Positions 17,650-26,111 of a DNA stretch of 64,000 nt are shown one piece after another. Both the position numbers and the translations under genes were made by a program. The stretch is from Oerskovia jenensis (GTDB lineage: Bacteria; Actinomycetota; Actinomycetes; Actinomycetales; Cellulomonadaceae), in the NCBI RefSeq assembly GCF_016907235.1, contig NZ_JAFBBO010000001.1:124001-188000 (forward strand), given 5' to 3'. Positions within the stretch are counted from its first letter, which is position 1; each line of letters starts with the position of its first letter. The notes beneath the pieces were generated by a model, which saw nothing but the letters and a program-made list of their open reading frames with translations, was not told where the DNA came from and searched no databases.

Positions 17650-17689
17650 GGCCAGCACGTGGGGAGCCGGCCGGCGCGGGAGGGCAGAC

Positions 17690-17745
17690 GCCGAACCCGA
17701 GGGGGCGGTCCGCTCCGAGGAGCAGACCGCCCCCTCGGGCTCGGC
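17690..17745 (-). terminator. Terminator hairpin of the beta-oxidation operon
   Basis: A 21-bp stem with one internal mismatch (inner arms GGGGGCGGTC / GACCGCCCCC) lies 20 nt beyond the stop codon of the 3-hydroxyacyl-CoA dehydrogenase gene. Confidence 0.8.
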
Positions 17746-17764
17746 GTGCGAGGCGAGCGACGCG

Positions 17765-19891
17765 TCAGGCGACCTGCGCCGGGACGTTCGCGACGCCGTC
17801 GGGCAGGAGGCGACGGCCCAGGACCTTCTCCGCGTAGCCCGTGCGGTCCAGGTACGGCGTGATGCCGCCGTCGTGGAACGGCCAGCCCGCACCCAGGATC
17901 ATGCACAGGTCGATCTGCTCGGGGCCCTGGACGACGCCCTCGTCGAGCATGTGGCCGATCTCGGTGGTGAGAGCGGTCAGGACCGCGTCGAGCACGCCCG
18001 CCTCGTCGAGAGCGCCCGGTCCACCGGCCTCGCCCGTGCCGAAGTACGCCTGGATCGCCGGGTCGACGCTCGCGGGGATGCCGCGCGCCGGGGCCGGCAG
18101 CACGACCTTGGTGCCCTCGGCCACGAGCTTCTCGAGCCCGGGGGAGGACGGGAAGCGGTCGCCCAGGTCCTCGCGCAGCGACGTCAGGACGTGCAGGCCC
18201 ACGGCGGGGCCCACGAGGTCGAACAGCGCGAACGGACCCATGGGCAGGCCGAGCGGGCGCAGCGCGCGGTCGGCGACCTCGACCGAGGTGCCGTTCTCGA
18301 CGGCCTCCACGATCTTGCCCAGCAGGAGCACGAGCAGGCGGTTGACCACGAAGCCCGGGCGGTCGGCGACGCCCACCGCGGTCTTGCGCAGGGCCTTGGA
18401 GACCGCGAAGGCCGTTGCGAGGGCCTCGTCCGAGGTCTTCTCGGCCCGGACGACCTCCACGAGCGGCATCTGCGCGACGGGGTTGAAGAAGTGCAGCCCG
18501 ACGACGCGCTCGGGGTGCATCAGGTCCGCGGCCATCTCGGTCACGGACAGGGCCGAGGTGTTGGTCGCGAGGATCGTGTCGGGGCCGATGATGCCCTCGA
18601 GCTCGGCGAAGACCTTCTTCTTGAGACCCAGGACCTCGGTCACGGCCTCGATCACGAAGTCGCAGCGCGAGAACTCGCCGATGTCCGTGGTCCCGTGGAC
18701 CGAGGACAGCACCTTGGCGCCCACGTCCTTGGTCATGCGGCCCGTGCTCACGAGCTTCTCGACCGTCGCGCGGACGTAGTCGAGCCCGTGCTGCACGCGC
18801 TCGGCGTCGAGGTCGCGCATCGTCACGGGCACGCCCAGGCGCTGCGCGAACAGCAGCGCGAGCTGGGCGGCCATGAGGCCCGCGCCCACGATCCCGACCG
18901 AGGTGACCGGGCGGGCGAGCTTCGGGTCCGGGGCGCCCGCGGGGCGCTTGCCGTGCGAGACGAGCTGGAACGCGTAGACGCTCGCACGCATCTCGTCCGA
19001 CATGATGAGGTCCGCGAGAGCCTCGTCCTCGGCCGCGAAGGCCTCGTCCTTGGTCGCGGTGCGGGCCGCGGCCAGGAGGTCGAGCGCCCGGTAGGGCGCG
19101 GGCCGGGAACCGTGCACGACGGCGTCGAGCTGCTTGCGCGCACCGGCCACGACCGCGTCCCACACCGGGGCGGGGTCGAGCTCGCGGCGCTCGACGACCG
19201 TGGTGCCGCGCACGACGTCGGCCGTCCAGCGGATCGAGGACTCGAGGAAGTCCGGCGCCTCGAACAGCGCGTCGGCCAGGCCGATCTCGAAGGCTTCCTT
19301 GGCCTTGAACGGCTTGTTGGCGCTCGGGCGCGTGAGGATGACGTCCATGGCCTTCTCGATGCCCACGAGGCGCGGCACGATGTACGCGCCGCCCCAGCCC
19401 GGGACGAGGCCCAGGCCGACCTCGGGCAGCGCGAGCGCGGGGGCGTCGGTCGCGACCGTGCGGTAGTCGCAGTTGAGCGCGACCTCGAGGCCGCCGCCCA
19501 GGGCCAGGCCGTTGATGTAGGCGAACGTCGGGACGCCCATCTCGCCGAGCAGGCGGTAGGCCGCGTGGCCGCCCCGGCCCAGCTCGAGGGCCTCGTCGCG
19601 GGTGCGGACGGTCGCGACCTGCGTGAGGTCGGCACCCGCCGCGAGGAAGTAGGGCTTGCCCGTGACGGCGACGGCCGCGATCTCGCCGCGCGCCGCGCGG
19701 GCCTGGAGCGCGGTCAGCGCAGCCGTGAGCTCGGCGATGCCCTCGGGTCCGAGCGTCGTGGGCTTGGTGTGGTCGAGGCCGTTGTCGAGCGTGAGGAGCG
19801 CGAGCGTGCCCGCACCGCCCGGCAGCTCGACGTCACGGACGAGGGAGTGGGTCACGCGCTCGGCACGGGGCGTGGTGGTCTGGGTGCTCAT
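17765..19891 (-). CDS. Fatty oxidation complex alpha subunit (enoyl-CoA hydratase / 3-hydroxyacyl-CoA dehydrogenase)
   Basis: A 708-residue two-domain enzyme of the FadB/FadJ type that hydrates 2-enoyl-CoA and oxidises the 3-hydroxy product with NAD. The N-terminal crotonase domain shows the oxyanion-hole stretch AAGADLTQV and the two catalytic Glu in ALGGGLEVALNCDYR and LPEVGLGLVPGWGG. The dehydrogenase domain starts near residue 330 with the nucleotide-binding VGIVGAGLMAAQLA and has VGLHFFNPV with the catalytic His. Length agrees with the family (about 700-730). GGGAGA precedes ATG 19891. The thiolase gene ends only 3 nt upstream, so the two subunits are cotranscribed. Confidence 0.94.
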   Translation of the reverse strand: MSTQTTTPRAERVTHSLVRDVELPGGAGTLALLTLDNGLDHTKPTTLGPEGIAELTAALTALQARAARGEIAAVAVTGKPYFLAAGADLTQVATVRTRDEALELGRGGHAAYRLLGEMGVPTFAYINGLALGGGLEVALNCDYRTVATDAPALALPEVGLGLVPGWGGAYIVPRLVGIEKAMDVILTRPSANKPFKAKEAFEIGLADALFEAPDFLESSIRWTADVVRGTTVVERRELDPAPVWDAVVAGARKQLDAVVHGSRPAPYRALDLLAAARTATKDEAFAAEDEALADLIMSDEMRASVYAFQLVSHGKRPAGAPDPKLARPVTSVGIVGAGLMAAQLALLFAQRLGVPVTMRDLDAERVQHGLDYVRATVEKLVSTGRMTKDVGAKVLSSVHGTTDIGEFSRCDFVIEAVTEVLGLKKKVFAELEGIIGPDTILATNTSALSVTEMAADLMHPERVVGLHFFNPVAQMPLVEVVRAEKTSDEALATAFAVSKALRKTAVGVADRPGFVVNRLLVLLLGKIVEAVENGTSVEVADRALRPLGLPMGPFALFDLVGPAVGLHVLTSLREDLGDRFPSSPGLEKLVAEGTKVVLPAPARGIPASVDPAIQAYFGTGEAGGPGALDEAGVLDAVLTALTTEIGHMLDEGVVQGPEQIDLCMILGAGWPFHDGGITPYLDRTGYAEKVLGRRLLPDGVANVPAQVA

Positions 19892-19894
19892 GGG

Positions 19895-21151
19895 TCAGTT
19901 CTCCCCGTCGGTCGTCGTGTGGCCCGAGTAGTCGGCGTGGTGCGGGTTCTCCCAGACGACCGTGCCGCCCATGCCCAGGCCCACGCACATCGTGGTCAGG
20001 CCGTAGCGGACCTCGGGGTGCTGCTCGAACTGGCGCGCGAGCTGCGTCATGAGGCGCACGCCCGACGCCGCGAGGGGGTGGCCCACCGCGATCGCGCCGC
20101 CGTACTGGTTGACGCGCGCGTCGTCGTCGGGCATGCCGAAGTGGTCCAGGAACGCCAGGACCTGCACCGCGAAGGCCTCGTTGATCTCGAACAGGCCGAT
20201 GTCCTCGATGCTCAGCCCGGCCTGGGCCAGGGCCTTCTCGGTCGAGGGGATGGGGCCGATGCCCATGACCTCGGGGTCCACGCCCACGTACGCGAACGAC
20301 ACGAGGCGCATGCGGGCCGGCAGTCCGAGCTCGGCAGCGACGTCGCCCGCCGCAAGGAGCGCGACCGCGGCGCCGTCGGTCAGGGGGGACGCGTTGCCCG
20401 CGGTGACCTTGCCGCCGGGGCGGAAGGGCGTCTTGAGGTGGGCGATGTCCTCGACGGTCGTGCCCGGGCGGGGCAGCTCGTCGGCCGTGGCCAGGCCCCA
20501 GCCCTGCTGCGGGTCGCGCAGCGCGACCGGGACGAGGTCCGGGGTCACGTCGCCGCCCGCGAGAGCCTTGGCGTACTTGGTCTGGCTCGCGACGCCGTAC
20601 GCGTCGGCGCGCTCCTTGGTCAGGTGGGGGAAGCGGTCGTGCAGGTTCTCGGCCGTCGCGCCCATGACCAGGGCCGTCGAGTCGACGAGCCGCTCGGCGA
20701 CGAAGCGCGGGTTGGGGTCCGCGCCCTCGCCCATGGGGTGGTGCCCCATGTGCTCGAGGCCGCCCGCGAGCGTCACGTCCTGGGCGCCGATCGCGATGGC
20801 CGACGCGGTCGTGGTGACCGCGGTCATGGCGCCCGCGCACATGCGGTCGATCGCGAAGCCCGGGACGGACTTCGGCAGGCCGGCCAGCACGGCGACGCTG
20901 CGTCCGAGGGTCAGGCCCTGGTCGCCCGTCTGGGTCGTCGCGGCGAGCGCGACCTCGTCGATCCGCTCGGCGGGGAGCTCGGGGCGGCGGCGCAGCAGCT
21001 CGCGCACGGCCTTCACGGCGAGGTCGTCGGCACGGGTGTTCGCGTAGATGCCGTCAGGGCGGGCCTTGCCGAAAGGCGTGCGCACCCCCTCGACGAAGAC
21101 GACGTCGCGGACGGTCCGGCGCGAGCCCGAACCCTTGCTGGCCACAGTCAT
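19895..21151 (-). CDS. Acetyl-CoA acyltransferase (thiolase), fatty oxidation beta subunit
   Basis: A 418-residue thiolase that cleaves 3-ketoacyl-CoA with CoA in the last step of beta-oxidation. The acylated cysteine is in IDRMCAGAMTAV, the conserved base His in GGAIAVGHPLAASG, and the second Cys in CVGLGMGGT. The N-terminus VVFVEGVRTPFGKA is typical of the family. AGGAG lies 5 nt before ATG 21151. It is the first gene of a two-gene operon with the hydratase/dehydrogenase. A 6-bp inverted repeat 50-75 bp upstream may be an operator. Confidence 0.94.
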   Translation of the reverse strand: MTVASKGSGSRRTVRDVVFVEGVRTPFGKARPDGIYANTRADDLAVKAVRELLRRRPELPAERIDEVALAATTQTGDQGLTLGRSVAVLAGLPKSVPGFAIDRMCAGAMTAVTTTASAIAIGAQDVTLAGGLEHMGHHPMGEGADPNPRFVAERLVDSTALVMGATAENLHDRFPHLTKERADAYGVASQTKYAKALAGGDVTPDLVPVALRDPQQGWGLATADELPRPGTTVEDIAHLKTPFRPGGKVTAGNASPLTDGAAVALLAAGDVAAELGLPARMRLVSFAYVGVDPEVMGIGPIPSTEKALAQAGLSIEDIGLFEINEAFAVQVLAFLDHFGMPDDDARVNQYGGAIAVGHPLAASGVRLMTQLARQFEQHPEVRYGLTTMCVGLGMGGTVVWENPHHADYSGHTTTDGEN

Positions 21152-21201
21152 GGCTTCTCCTGATCTGGACGGCGGTGTCCCTGAGCGTCACCGCTCAGCG
21201 T

Positions 21202-21225
21202 TGGTACAGGCTACCCGCGGTACCA
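21202..21225. promoter_or_regulatory. Candidate operator of the beta-oxidation operon
   Basis: TGGTAC-N12-GTACCA is a perfect inverted repeat 51 bp upstream of the thiolase start. A TetR- or GntR-type fatty-acid regulator would be plausible, but none is encoded here. Confidence 0.35.
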
Positions 21226-21265
21226 GGAAAATGCACGAAAGTGTGAGACCGAGTATCGACAACGA

Positions 21266-21309
21266 CCGACGGACCCGCTCAACCACAGGGGTTTGAGCGG
21301 GTCCGTCGG
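21266..21309 (-). terminator. Terminator hairpin of the FemX-like gene
   Basis: A perfect 17-bp stem (CCGACGGACCCGCTCAA and its complement) with a 10-nt loop lies about 75 nt beyond the stop codon at 21385. Confidence 0.8.
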
Positions 21310-21384
21310 GGTTCGTCGGGCGACCGTGTGAAGATACGCAGTCTCGCGAAGCCTTAGGAGTGCGAGGCTCGCCAGGGGCTGTTC

Positions 21385-22431
21385 TCAGCTACCGCCGCGC
21401 AGCTTGCGCACGACCTTCTTGGCGGTCGGCAGGCCCTTGTTCCACGCGGTGTACCACATCGAGAACGGCACGTCGATGCTCCCCACGAGCTCGTCCTCGT
21501 GGCTCGCGAAGCCGCGCTTGAACGTCGAGATCCCGTCGTTGAGCAGGCCGTTGACGTCGTAGCGCACCACGCCGCGCTCGCGCATCGCGTTGATCGCGAA
21601 CCACTTGAGGCCGTAGTTGGCCCGCAGTCGCTGCCCCTCCTCGTCCATGCCGCCGTACAGCTCGAACGACGTCCGGGCTGAGGCCGCGAACCACACGAAC
21701 GAGACCGGACGGTCGTGGGGGCCGCCCTCCGACGAGCGCGCGAAGGCCGCGAACACGGGGGAGTGCTCGCCCAGCTCGTCGAACACGCGCTCGTAGTACG
21801 AGTCCTCGTGCAGGCCGAAGCCCGCCCGCTCGGCCGTCTGGCGGTACAGGCGCAGGCACGCCGCGAGCTCGGCGCGCGTCGTCACGGGGCGGAACTCGAG
21901 GTCCTCGCGCTCGGACTTGCGGATGTACTGGCGGGTCTTCTTCGCCATGTCGGCCATGAGCTCGTCGGGCGTCCTGCGCAGGTCGAGGATCAGCGTCGTC
22001 GGGTAGAGCACGGGGTTGACCGCGGGCGCCGCGCCCTCGAGCTCGAGCGACGTCCCGGCGTCCCAGTCGGGCTCGAGCGTGATGCCCACGCCGCCCACGT
22101 TCTTGCGGCACCACTGCACCACGGCCTCGGTCACGGCCGAGCGCGTCGCGGGGTAGCCGACGCCGTCGGGCATGACGACCGGGCCGCGCGGGACGTAGCT
22201 CAGGGCCTTGAACTGGGCGGGGAGCGAGCGGACCAGCACCTGGGCGAGGCCCAGCACGGTCCCGTCGGGTCCCGCGACCTGCAGACGGCGAGGCGTCCAG
22301 GCCCCGGCCCCCTTGACCTCACCCCACCCCCAGAGCTGGAGAGGGTGACCGCCCATCGCGAGCACCTGCTCGTCCCAGGCGGTGCGGTCGGTGATCGTCG
22401 TGACGGTCAGGGAGGAGGACTCGGACAACAT
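21385..22431 (-). CDS. FemABX-family peptidoglycan branching aminoacyltransferase
   Basis: A 348-residue protein with the double GNAT fold of FemABX enzymes, which add amino acids from aminoacyl-tRNA to the lipid II stem peptide at the cytosolic membrane face. Family signs are LQLWGWGEVKGAGAW near the N-terminus, SYVPRGPVV, the lysine-rich MADMAKKTRQYIRKSEREDLEFR, LYGGMDEEGQRLRANYGLKWFAI, and YDVNGLLNDGISTFKRGF. Length is typical (about 340-420). TAAGGT lies 7 nt before ATG 22431, suggesting a leaderless mRNA. The amino acid added is unknown; in relatives of this organism type the bridge often begins with Thr or Ser (inference). Confidence 0.86.
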   Translation of the reverse strand: MLSESSSLTVTTITDRTAWDEQVLAMGGHPLQLWGWGEVKGAGAWTPRRLQVAGPDGTVLGLAQVLVRSLPAQFKALSYVPRGPVVMPDGVGYPATRSAVTEAVVQWCRKNVGGVGITLEPDWDAGTSLELEGAAPAVNPVLYPTTLILDLRRTPDELMADMAKKTRQYIRKSEREDLEFRPVTTRAELAACLRLYRQTAERAGFGLHEDSYYERVFDELGEHSPVFAAFARSSEGGPHDRPVSFVWFAASARTSFELYGGMDEEGQRLRANYGLKWFAINAMRERGVVRYDVNGLLNDGISTFKRGFASHEDELVGSIDVPFSMWYTAWNKGLPTAKKVVRKLRGGS

Positions 22432-22499
22432 GCCCCTGACCTTACCGGCGCGGGGAAGACCCCCACGACGGCGTCCTCACGTGCTCGGGTGCTGCGGCG

Positions 22500-23906
22500 T
22501 CACTCGGAGGCGGTGCCGTCGGAGCCCGTGGCCTGTCCCGCGCCGGGCTCCGGTGCGGCCTCCTGCGAAGCGTTCGGACCCGCGACCGACGCCGGGTCCG
22601 CGAGAGCCGCCGCGATCGGTGCGGCCACGAGGTCGAGCTGCCACTCGCGGGCACCGCGCCCGCGCAGGAACTGCGCGACGTGCTCGGTGTCCAGCGGTGC
22701 GGGCGGCGTCCAGCACACGCGACGCAGCGCGTCGGGCTGCAGGAGGTTCTCGAGCGGGACGCCGTGCTCGTCCGAGAGACGCTGCACGACGGCGCGCGCC
22801 GCGTCCAGGCGACGGGCGGCCTCGGGGTCGCGCTCGGCCCAGGCGCGCGGGGGCGGCGGGGCGTCGCTGCGGGGCCCGCGCGAGCTCGGCAGGGCATCCT
22901 GCGGAAGGGCGAGCGCCTTGTCGATCGCCTGCTGCCACGACGCCGCGCGGCGGGCCGTGTTGCGCCCCGAGAAGGCGGGCAGCTTCACGAGCTCGGGGAC
23001 CGAGCGCGGCATGGCCTGGGCCGCCGCGACGATCGCGCGGTCGGGCAGCACGCGCCCCGGGGCGATGTCCCGACGACGGGCGTTCTCGTCGCGCGCCTCC
23101 CACAGGCTGCGCACGACCGCGAGGCTGCGCGGGTTGCGCAGCGCGTGCACGCCCGACGTACGACGCCACGGCTCCTCGCGAGGCGGCGCCGGGGGAGCGG
23201 TGCGCACGGCCTCGAACTCCTGCGCGGCCCACTCGGCCTTGCCCTGCTCCTCGAGCCGCTCGCCCAGGATCTTGCGCAGCGGGATGAGCACCTCGACGTC
23301 GAGCGCCGCGTAGCGCAGCCAGTCCTGGGGCAGCGGGCGCGTGGACCAGTCGGCGGCCGAGTGCTCCTTGGCGAGGCCTAGGCCCAGCACCTCCGCGATG
23401 ACCGCGGCCAGCCCCACGCGCTCCATGCCGAGCAGGCGGGCCGCGAGCTCGGTGTCGAAGATGCGCGCCGGGTGCAGGTTCTGCTCGGCGAAGCCGGGCA
23501 GGTCCTGCGAGGCCGCGTGCAGGATCCACTCGGCGTCCCCCACGGCCTCGCGCAGCGGAGAGAGGTCCGGGACCCCGATGGGGTCGATGAGCGCCGTCCC
23601 GGCACCCTCGCGGCGCACCTGGACGAGGTACGTGCGCTGGCCGTACCGGTAGCCCGAGGCGCGCTCGGCGTCGGCAGCGACAGGGCCCGAGGCCGCGGCG
23701 AAGGCGGCGACGACCTCGGCGAAGGCCTCGGGGGTGTCGATCACGGGGCCGACGCCGTCGGCGGGCTCGGTGAGGGGGATCACCGACGGTGCAGGAGGCG
23801 ACGAGGGCGCGTCGGGCGCGCCGGCAGGCTGCGGGGCGGACGCCGCGCGGGCGCCGCCGCGGCCGTCGGACGCGTGCGAGAACGAGGGGTTGTGGGCCGA
23901 GCTCAT
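22500..23906 (-). CDS. rnd: Ribonuclease D (HRDC-domain 3'-5' exonuclease)
   Basis: A 468-residue DEDD-family exonuclease acting on tRNA and other RNA 3' ends. After a Pro/Ala-rich leader of about 65 residues come the exonuclease motifs: VAADAERASGYRYGQ (Exo I), HAASQDLPGF (Exo II) and YAALDVEVLIPL (Exo III). The HRDC domain follows (VVRSLWEARDENARRRDIAPGRVLPDRAI). The C-terminal 90 residues are actinobacterial in style. ATG 23906 overlaps the stop of DUF3000 as ATGA, so translation is coupled. The DUF3000-rnd pair is a common actinobacterial arrangement. Confidence 0.93.
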   Translation of the reverse strand: MSSAHNPSFSHASDGRGGARAASAPQPAGAPDAPSSPPAPSVIPLTEPADGVGPVIDTPEAFAEVVAAFAAASGPVAADAERASGYRYGQRTYLVQVRREGAGTALIDPIGVPDLSPLREAVGDAEWILHAASQDLPGFAEQNLHPARIFDTELAARLLGMERVGLAAVIAEVLGLGLAKEHSAADWSTRPLPQDWLRYAALDVEVLIPLRKILGERLEEQGKAEWAAQEFEAVRTAPPAPPREEPWRRTSGVHALRNPRSLAVVRSLWEARDENARRRDIAPGRVLPDRAIVAAAQAMPRSVPELVKLPAFSGRNTARRAASWQQAIDKALALPQDALPSSRGPRSDAPPPPRAWAERDPEAARRLDAARAVVQRLSDEHGVPLENLLQPDALRRVCWTPPAPLDTEHVAQFLRGRGAREWQLDLVAAPIAAALADPASVAGPNASQEAAPEPGAGQATGSDGTASE

Positions 23907-24496
23907 GGACCCACGGTATTGCGTCGTGAGCGCAACGGCGTCACGCCGTCCGGGAGCGGCGGCAGACCGGCGGCCGTGCACAGCAGCGTGGACCAGGCGT
24001 CCAGGTGCGGTCCGAGGTCGGTCGAGGTGGGGGTCCACGAGGCCCGGATCTCGAGGTCGACACCGTTCGCCTGGCCCGCGAGGGCACCGAAGCTCTCGGA
24101 CAGGACGCGGGTCACGGTGCCGCCCTCGGCGAGCGCGTCGACGCCCGAGCCCTCGAGCGCCTCCTCGAGCCAGGTCCAGGCGACCTCGCCGAGGAGCGGG
24201 TCGGTGGCCTGCTCGGGGTCGAGGGTCGCGCGCACGAGCGTCACGATCCGGAACGTCCCGTGCCACGACTCCTGGCCCGCGGGGTCGTGCAGCACGATGA
24301 AGCGCCCGCTCGCGAGAGCCTCGCCCGCGGCGTCGGTCCCGTCGACCTCGCCCGTGAGCGCCAGGGCGAACGGAGCGATACGACTCGGCGCGGTGACCTC
24401 ACGGAGCCGGACCTCGGGGCGCACCCGGCGGCGGCCGATCGACTCCAGGGCATGCAGGAAGTCCGGCGGTGCTTGCGGTTCTCCGGACTTGATCAC
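23903..24496 (-). CDS. DUF3000 domain protein
   Basis: A 197-residue actinobacterial protein of unknown function. Family features are PPDFLHALESIGRRRVRPEVRL at the start, GRFIVLHDPAGQESWHGTFRIV in the middle, GEVAWTWLEEAL, and the end region WSTLLCTAAGLPPLPDGV. The start is GTG 24496: TACTGT (24503-24508) lies 6 nt upstream, so the mRNA looks leaderless, and the length then equals the usual DUF3000 size. It is the first gene of a coupled pair with rnd; this conserved linkage hints at a role near RNA metabolism, unproven. It is divergent from gnd. Confidence 0.88.
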   Translation of the reverse strand: MIKSGEPQAPPDFLHALESIGRRRVRPEVRLREVTAPSRIAPFALALTGEVDGTDAAGEALASGRFIVLHDPAGQESWHGTFRIVTLVRATLDPEQATDPLLGEVAWTWLEEALEGSGVDALAEGGTVTRVLSESFGALAGQANGVDLEIRASWTPTSTDLGPHLDAWSTLLCTAAGLPPLPDGVTPLRSRRNTVGP

Positions 24497-24571
24497 AGCG
24501 GCACAGTACGAGCAGATGTCCACATCCTGGAGGCAAGGCGCGCGGAGGAGATCGAATCGTGATCGCCGGAC

Positions 24572-24674
24572 TAGGCTGTCCTGAGTGTCCGCCGGCGCTC
24601 GTCGCCGGCACGTCTCGCCGGCGACCGGGACTCCTGCTCGCCGGTGCCCGCACCTACCCCGAGGAGCACAGCAG
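24572..24674 (+). promoter_or_regulatory. gnd promoter and structured leader
   Basis: TAGGCT (24572-24577) is a good -10 hexamer. The roughly 90-nt region after it contains GCCGGCG-ctcgt-CGCCGGC (24591-24609) and CCGGCG/CGCCGG (24618-24644), both able to form GC-rich stems, and then GAGGAG (24661-24666). A GTG at 24585, in frame with gnd and 7 nt after the hexamer, could also start a leaderless, N-terminally extended form. Confidence 0.5.
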
Positions 24675-26111
24675 ATGTCAGCCCGCGCACAGATCGGCGT
24701 CACCGGACTCGCGGTCATGGGCCGCAACCTGGCCCGCAACTTCGCCCGTCACGGCTACACGACCGCGGTGCACAACCGCTCCTTCGCCAAGACGCAGTCG
24801 CTCATCGCGGACCACGGGAGCGACGGCGATTTCATCCCCTCCGAGTCGATGGCGGACTTCGTCGCGTCGCTCGAGCGCCCCCGCAAGGTCGTCGTCATGG
24901 TCAAGGCCGGCGCAGCGACCGACGCCGTGATCGCCGAGCTCGTCCCGCTCCTCGAGCAGGGCGACATCATCATCGACGCCGGCAACGCGCACTTCCCCGA
25001 CACGCGTCGCCGCGAGGCCGAGCTCAAGGAGAAGGGCCTGCACTACGTCGGCACCGGAGTGTCGGGCGGCGAGGAGGGTGCGCTCAACGGCCCCAGCATC
25101 ATGCCCGGCGGGGCCCCCGAGTCCTACGAGACCCTCGGCCCCATCCTCGAGGACATCTCGGCCAAGGTCGACGGCGTGCCGTGCTGCACGTACGTGGGCC
25201 CGGACGGTGCGGGTCACTTCGTCAAGATGGTGCACAACGGCATCGAGTACGCCGACATGCAGCTCATCGCCGAGGCGTACGACCTGCTCAAGCAGGGCCT
25301 CGGGGCCTCCGCGCAGGAGATCGGGGAGATCTTCGCCGAGTGGAACAAGGGCGACCTCGAGTCGTTCCTCATCGAGATCACGGCCGACGTGCTCCAGCAC
25401 GTCGACGCCGAGACCGGCAAGGCGTTCGTCGACGTCATCCTCGACCGCGCCGAGCAGAAGGGCACGGGCCGCTGGACGGTCCAGAACGCGCTCGACCTGG
25501 GCGTCCCGATCACGGGCATCGCCGAGGCCACGTTCGCCCGCGCGCTCTCGGGCTCGGTGCCGCAGCGCACCGCGGCCGTGGGCGTGCTGCCGGCCGAGGC
25601 CGGTCAGTGGGACGTCACCGACCGGGACGCGTTCGTCGAGGACGTGCGCCGCGCGCTGTACTCCTCGAAGGTCGTGGCGTACTCCCAGGGCTTCGACCAG
25701 ATCGCGGCGGCCTCCGAGGAGTTCGGCTGGGGCATCGACCGCGGGGCCATGGCGCGCATCTGGCGCGGCGGCTGCATCATCCGGGCCCGCTTCCTCAACC
25801 GCATCACCGAGGCCTACGAGCGCGACGAGAACCTCCCGCTGCTGCTCGCCGACCCGTACTTCACGCGGACCGTCGGCGAGGGCGTCTCGTCGTGGCGTCG
25901 TGTCGTGTCGCAGGCCGCGCTCAACGGCGTCCCCACGCCCGCGTTCTCGTCGTCGCTCGCGTACTACGACGGCGTCCGTGCGGAGCGTCTGCCCGCCGCC
26001 CTGATCCAGGCCCAGCGCGACTTCTTCGGGGCGCACACGTACCAGCGCGTCGACAAGCCCGGTGTGTTCCACACCGAGTGGTCCGGCGACCGCAGCGAGA
26101 CCGACGCATGA
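24675..26111 (+). CDS. gnd: 6-phosphogluconate dehydrogenase, decarboxylating
   Basis: A 478-residue enzyme converting 6-phosphogluconate to ribulose 5-phosphate and CO2 with NADP in the oxidative pentose phosphate pathway. The Rossmann motif is GVTGLAVMGRNLARN, where the GxxxMG spacing and NRS at the strand-2 end are typical of NADP forms. Substrate-binding motifs are GTGVSGGEEGALNGPSIMPGG and the catalytic Lys/Glu in GAGHFVKMVHNGIEYADMQ. Length equals the long (GndA) form. ATG 24675 has GAGGAG 8 nt upstream. Its stop overlaps the start of the next gene by ATGA, linking NADPH supply to an ATP-grasp ligase in one transcript. Confidence 0.97.
   Translation: MSARAQIGVTGLAVMGRNLARNFARHGYTTAVHNRSFAKTQSLIADHGSDGDFIPSESMADFVASLERPRKVVVMVKAGAATDAVIAELVPLLEQGDIIIDAGNAHFPDTRRREAELKEKGLHYVGTGVSGGEEGALNGPSIMPGGAPESYETLGPILEDISAKVDGVPCCTYVGPDGAGHFVKMVHNGIEYADMQLIAEAYDLLKQGLGASAQEIGEIFAEWNKGDLESFLIEITADVLQHVDAETGKAFVDVILDRAEQKGTGRWTVQNALDLGVPITGIAEATFARALSGSVPQRTAAVGVLPAEAGQWDVTDRDAFVEDVRRALYSSKVVAYSQGFDQIAAASEEFGWGIDRGAMARIWRGGCIIRARFLNRITEAYERDENLPLLLADPYFTRTVGEGVSSWRRVVSQAALNGVPTPAFSSSLAYYDGVRAERLPAALIQAQRDFFGAHTYQRVDKPGVFHTEWSGDRSETDA

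Noticed and set aside
17621-21163. 1,180-codon open frame opposite the beta-oxidation genes
   Set aside because: It is antisense to two enzymes with clear catalytic motifs and shows no domain of its own.
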